Source: DASQPA01 sp963756455
GTDB taxonomy: Bacteria; Acidobacteriota; Thermoanaerobaculia; Multivoradales; UBA5704
Direction: 5' to 3'
DNA length: 64,000 nt
Assembly (NCBI GenBank): GCA_963756455.1
Contig: CAVWNC010000003.1
Span: 2,852,001 to 2,916,000, forward strand
Part shown: positions 61,189 to 64,000 of the stretch, one piece after another
Position numbering within the stretch: position 1 is the first letter of the stretch
Layout of the letters: every line of letters starts with the position of its first letter
The notes under the pieces: generated by a model
What the model was told of the DNA's origin: nothing
Databases searched by the model: none
The model's input: the letters and a program-made list of their open reading frames with translations, nothing else
Program-made: the position numbers and the translations under genes

Positions 61189-63297
61189 TTAATGCTCCTC
61201 GTGCTCGGCGCGGCGGTGTTTCGCCGCCTCGGCGACGATCTTGTCCTGCACCAGCCGCGGGACCTCCTCGTAGTGCGAGAACTCCATGTGGAAGCTGGAG
61301 CGCCCCTGGGTCATGGCGCGGAGGGTCTGCGCGTAGTTGAGCATCTCGGACATCGGCACCGTCGCCTTGATGACCTGGTTGCCGTTCTGCGCCTCCATCC
61401 CGTGCGGCCGGCCCCGCCGGTGCGACAGGTCGCCCATGATATCGCCCATGAACTCCTCGTTGGTGGTGATCTCGACCTTCATGATGGGTTCCAAGATCGT
61501 CGCCCCGGCTTTCGCCATGGCGTCCTTGAACGCCAAGGAGCCGGCGATCTTGAACGCCATCTCGGAGGAGTCGACGTCGTGGAACTGGCCGTCGAGCAGG
61601 CGGACCGTGAAGTCGACGACGGGGTAGCCGGCGAGGAAACCGCGCCGCCGCGCCTCCTGGATGCCCTTCTCGACCGCCGGCCGGAAGTTCAAGGGGATGG
61701 CGCCGCCGAAGATGGCGTCCACGAAGGAGAAGTCGCCGCCGCGCTCCAGGGGCTCGATCTTGATCTTGCAGTCGGCGAATTGGCCGCGGCCGCCGGTCTG
61801 CTTCTTGTGCCGGCCGTGCCCCTCGGCGGGCTTGGCGATCGTCTCCCGGTAGGGGACCTTCGGGGGATGGAGGATGACCTCGACGTGCGAGCGGTGCTTC
61901 AGCTTGGCGACCGCGATCTCGATGTGGAGCTGGCCGGTCCCCGAGAGCAGGTGCTCGTGGGTGTCCGGGTCGCGGCTCGCCCGCAGGTTCAGGGCCTCGT
62001 CCATGAGCCGGGTGAGCGCCTCGCCGATCTTCTCCTCGTCGACCTTCGACTTGGGCTCGACGGCGAAGGACATGGCCGGCTCGGGCACGCTGATCCAGTC
62101 GATCTGGAGCGGCTTCTCCCTGCTCGCGAGGGTGTCGCCCGTGTGGGTCGACTTGAGCTTGGCCACCCCGCCGATGTCGCCGGCGATCAAATTCTGCACC
62201 CCGGTCCCGGTCTTCCCCTGGAGCTCCAGGAGATGCCCCAGGCGCTCACTCTCCTCCGTCCGCGGGTTGTAGGCCTGGGAGTCGGACTGGAGGGTGCCGG
62301 AGACGACCCGGAGGATCGAGATCTTCCCCGAGAAGGGGTCGGAGAGGGTCTTGAAGACGAGGGCGGCGAGCGGCGCCGCCGGATCGGCTGCGAGGGTGAT
62401 CGCATCGCCGCCGACGTTCTTCGCCGGGAAGCCCTCGCGGTCGGCGGGGGAGGGGAGGAGGGCGATCATGGCGTCTAAGAGAGAGGCGGAGCCGATGCCG
62501 TGGCCTTGGGCGCCCAGGACGACGGGGAAGAGCTGGCGGCGGGCGATCGCCCGGCGGAGGCCGGCTTCGAGGTCGGCCTGCTCGAGGCTGCCGTTCTCGA
62601 AGAAACCCTCCATCAGCTTGTCGTCGGTCTCCGCCACCGCCTCGACGAGCTGGGCGCGGAGGCGGCCGGCGAGCTCCTTGACGTCGTCGGCCGAGTCCGC
62701 CGGGAGGTCGGCCGGCTCGGCCTTGCCGTTGCCGTCCCGGGTGTAGCGGTAGAGCTTCCCCTGGACGAGGTCGATGATGCCGGCAAAGCCCGCCTCGCTC
62801 CCCACCGGCACCTGGATCGGCAGGACGCCGCGGCCGAAGCTCTTCTGGAGACCTTCCAGGGCGCGGCTGAAGTCGGCCCGCTCGCGGTCCATCTTCGACA
62901 GGTGGAGCATCACCGGCAGACCGATCTCCTCGGCGTAGCTCCACACCTTCTCCGTATTCACCTCGACCCCGGCGACGGCGTTGATGGCTAAGAGGACCGA
63001 GTCGGCGGCGCGCATCCCCTGCTTGGTCTCGGTGAAGAAGATGCCGTACCCGGGGCAGTCGATGAGGTTGACCTTGTGCTGGCGCCAGGGGGAAAAGCAG
63101 GTCGCGAGGCCGATCGAGATCTTGCGGCCGATCTCCTCGTGGTCGAAGTCGGTCAGGGTGTTGCCGTCTTCGACGCGGTTGAGGCGCGTGGTCACCCCGC
63201 TGGTATACAACAGGGCGCTCACCAGGGTGGTCTTGCCGGTGTCGTTGTGCCCTGCGACGGCGACGTTTCGGATTCGTCCGGGATTCTCCACCTGCAT
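61189..63297 (-). CDS. elongation-factor-G-like GTPase (divergent paralogue)
   Basis: 702 residues, full EF-G domain set. G1 is AVAGHNDTGKTTLVSAL; G3 is NLIDCPGYGIFFTET (DCPGY instead of DTPGH, with the catalytic His replaced by Tyr84); G4 is HLSKMDRE (SKMD instead of NKxD). Domains II-V are all visible, ending QTLRAMTQGRSSFHMEFSHY. The altered G3/G4 mark it as the EF-G-like/FusA2 class, not the main translocase, so reduced or altered GTPase activity is expected. AGGAGGAG precedes the ATG. Adjacent efp suggests a shared translation-rescue role. Confidence 0.9.
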   Translation of the reverse strand: MQVENPGRIRNVAVAGHNDTGKTTLVSALLYTSGVTTRLNRVEDGNTLTDFDHEEIGRKISIGLATCFSPWRQHKVNLIDCPGYGIFFTETKQGMRAADSVLLAINAVAGVEVNTEKVWSYAEEIGLPVMLHLSKMDRERADFSRALEGLQKSFGRGVLPIQVPVGSEAGFAGIIDLVQGKLYRYTRDGNGKAEPADLPADSADDVKELAGRLRAQLVEAVAETDDKLMEGFFENGSLEQADLEAGLRRAIARRQLFPVVLGAQGHGIGSASLLDAMIALLPSPADREGFPAKNVGGDAITLAADPAAPLAALVFKTLSDPFSGKISILRVVSGTLQSDSQAYNPRTEESERLGHLLELQGKTGTGVQNLIAGDIGGVAKLKSTHTGDTLASREKPLQIDWISVPEPAMSFAVEPKSKVDEEKIGEALTRLMDEALNLRASRDPDTHEHLLSGTGQLHIEIAVAKLKHRSHVEVILHPPKVPYRETIAKPAEGHGRHKKQTGGRGQFADCKIKIEPLERGGDFSFVDAIFGGAIPLNFRPAVEKGIQEARRRGFLAGYPVVDFTVRLLDGQFHDVDSSEMAFKIAGSLAFKDAMAKAGATILEPIMKVEITTNEEFMGDIMGDLSHRRGRPHGMEAQNGNQVIKATVPMSEMLNYAQTLRAMTQGRSSFHMEFSHYEEVPRLVQDKIVAEAAKHRRAEHEEH

Positions 63298-63401
63298 GTG
63301 GGCTCCTCCTCAGAAAAACAGGGTGGCCAATATACCACAGCGGTCGTTTGCAAACTGCCCGCTAAACAGTAGAGAGATTTGCCTTTAAGCCTTGCTAAGG
63401 T

Positions 63402-63431
63402 TTGACTCAAGAGGCCCGGGGCGCCTAGAAT
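63402..63431 (+). promoter_or_regulatory. probable sigma-70 promoter of the Ser/Thr kinase gene
   Basis: TTGACT (63402-63407) and TAGAAT (63426-63431) are separated by 18 bases, in the 190-base divergent gap, about 50 bases before the kinase ATG. Confidence 0.7.
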
Positions 63432-63487
63432 CGCATCTCCGCCCCGACCCGCGTGAAGGTACGCCACAGACGCCTAGCGAAGCGAAG

Positions 63488-64000
63488 ATGAGCCCCGTGA
63501 GCCCGATCAAGAACCCGACCCGCCTGGGGCGCTACGAGATCCTGGACGAGTTGGGCAAGGGTGCGATGGGGATCGTGTACCTCGCGAAGGACCCGCTGAT
63601 CGGCCGCCTCGTCGCGCTCAAGACCTTCCGCGTCGGCTATTCGCTCAAGGACCAGGAGATGGAGCAGTTCCGCGCCCGCTTCATGCGCGAGGCGCAGAGC
63701 GCCGGCATCCTCTCCCATCCCAACATCGTCACCATCCACGACGTCATGGAGGAGAGCGACGACGGGATCGCCTTCATCGCCATGGAGTACGTGCGGGGGA
63801 CCAACCTGAAGGTTCTCCTGCAGCGGGAGAACGGCCTGGACCTTCCGTACGTCGCCGGCATCCTGGAGCAGATCGCCGACGGGCTCGACTACGCGCACTC
63901 CAAGGGGGTCGTCCACCGGGACGTCAAGCCGGCCAACATCATCATCACCGCCGACAACCGGGCGAAGATCACCGACTTCGGGATCGCCCGGATCGACACC
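63488..64000 (+). CDS. Hanks-type Ser/Thr protein kinase (5' part, cut by window end)
   Basis: At least 171 residues, open to the window edge. RLGRYEILDELGKGAMGIVY is the glycine loop, VALKTF the ATP lysine, REAQSAGILSHPNIVTIHDV the C-helix region, then FIAMEYVRGTNLKVLL, catalytic loop VVHRDVKPANIIIT and Mg motif ITDFGIAR. All core kinase residues are intact, so it is active by sequence; sensor or scaffold domains would lie beyond the edge. The ATG at 63488 is the first in frame; its ribosome site is weak. Confidence 0.92.
   Translation, partial: MSPVSPIKNPTRLGRYEILDELGKGAMGIVYLAKDPLIGRLVALKTFRVGYSLKDQEMEQFRARFMREAQSAGILSHPNIVTIHDVMEESDDGIAFIAMEYVRGTNLKVLLQRENGLDLPYVAGILEQIADGLDYAHSKGVVHRDVKPANIIITADNRAKITDFGIARIDT

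Overview
The window is high-GC bacterial chromosomal DNA with dense genes on both strands. The best guess is an Acidobacteriota member, perhaps from the Thermoanaerobaculia/Holophagae side. That is inference, resting on an 837-residue permease of the type called acidobacterial duplicated orphan permease, TTG/GTG starts with good Shine-Dalgarno sites, trypsin/FGE and CHAT proteins, and a secreted-protease C-terminal domain I associate with that phylum. I found no rRNA, tRNA, CRISPR array, integrase or transposase, so this is not an obvious phage or plasmid.

Layout. 1-9 kb is accessory: hipBA with two matching operators, a pair of related secreted proteins, an ABC exporter, hicBA between two direct intergenic repeats, a Tat-exported FAD oxidase, a decayed beta-propeller/haem gene, a HEPN-MNT module and a monooxygenase-like protein. 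9-11 kb holds a glycosyltransferase/deacetylase pair. 11.3-17.8 kb is the most unusual block: three secreted trypsin-like proteins (two fused to a formylglycine-generating-enzyme-like domain), an exported protein of unknown type and a membrane-spanning CHAT caspase-like protein, converging on each other. 18-28 kb has a sensor kinase/PP2C regulator pair, a PIN-Phd module, cardiolipin synthase, ketopantoate reductase, the permease and secreted proteins. 28-33 kb shows two DUF6600-type genes, each followed by acetate kinase sequence, one intact and one a 58-base remnant. 33-35 kb holds two unknown proteins.

35-44 kb is mostly carbon metabolism: an S9 peptidase, glucose-6-phosphate dehydrogenase, a HAD hydrolase, transaldolase and transketolase (pentose phosphate pathway). 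It is split by 871 bases of noncoding DNA holding a 22-base tandem array and a 302-base element with 71-base inverted arms. 44-50 kb holds a secreted protease, a 21-base minisatellite, yaeQ plus a phosphatase, and a three-gene ATP-dependent ligase cassette. 51-58 kb holds stress functions (large catalase, trehalose synthesis otsBA), a DinB-esterase fusion and a haem-oxygenase-like enzyme. 58-64 kb holds a lanthipeptide-type precursor with no maturation genes, a Phd-PIN module, DinB, an unpaired HEPN-like protein, EF-P, a divergent EF-G paralogue, and the start of a Ser/Thr kinase cut off by the window edge.

Overall this is a core-metabolism chromosome carrying many conflict-type genes: five paired toxin-antitoxin modules, one orphan HEPN, and the trypsin/FGE/CHAT block, which is the best candidate for an undescribed system. 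All calls come from reading the sequence; no database search was possible.
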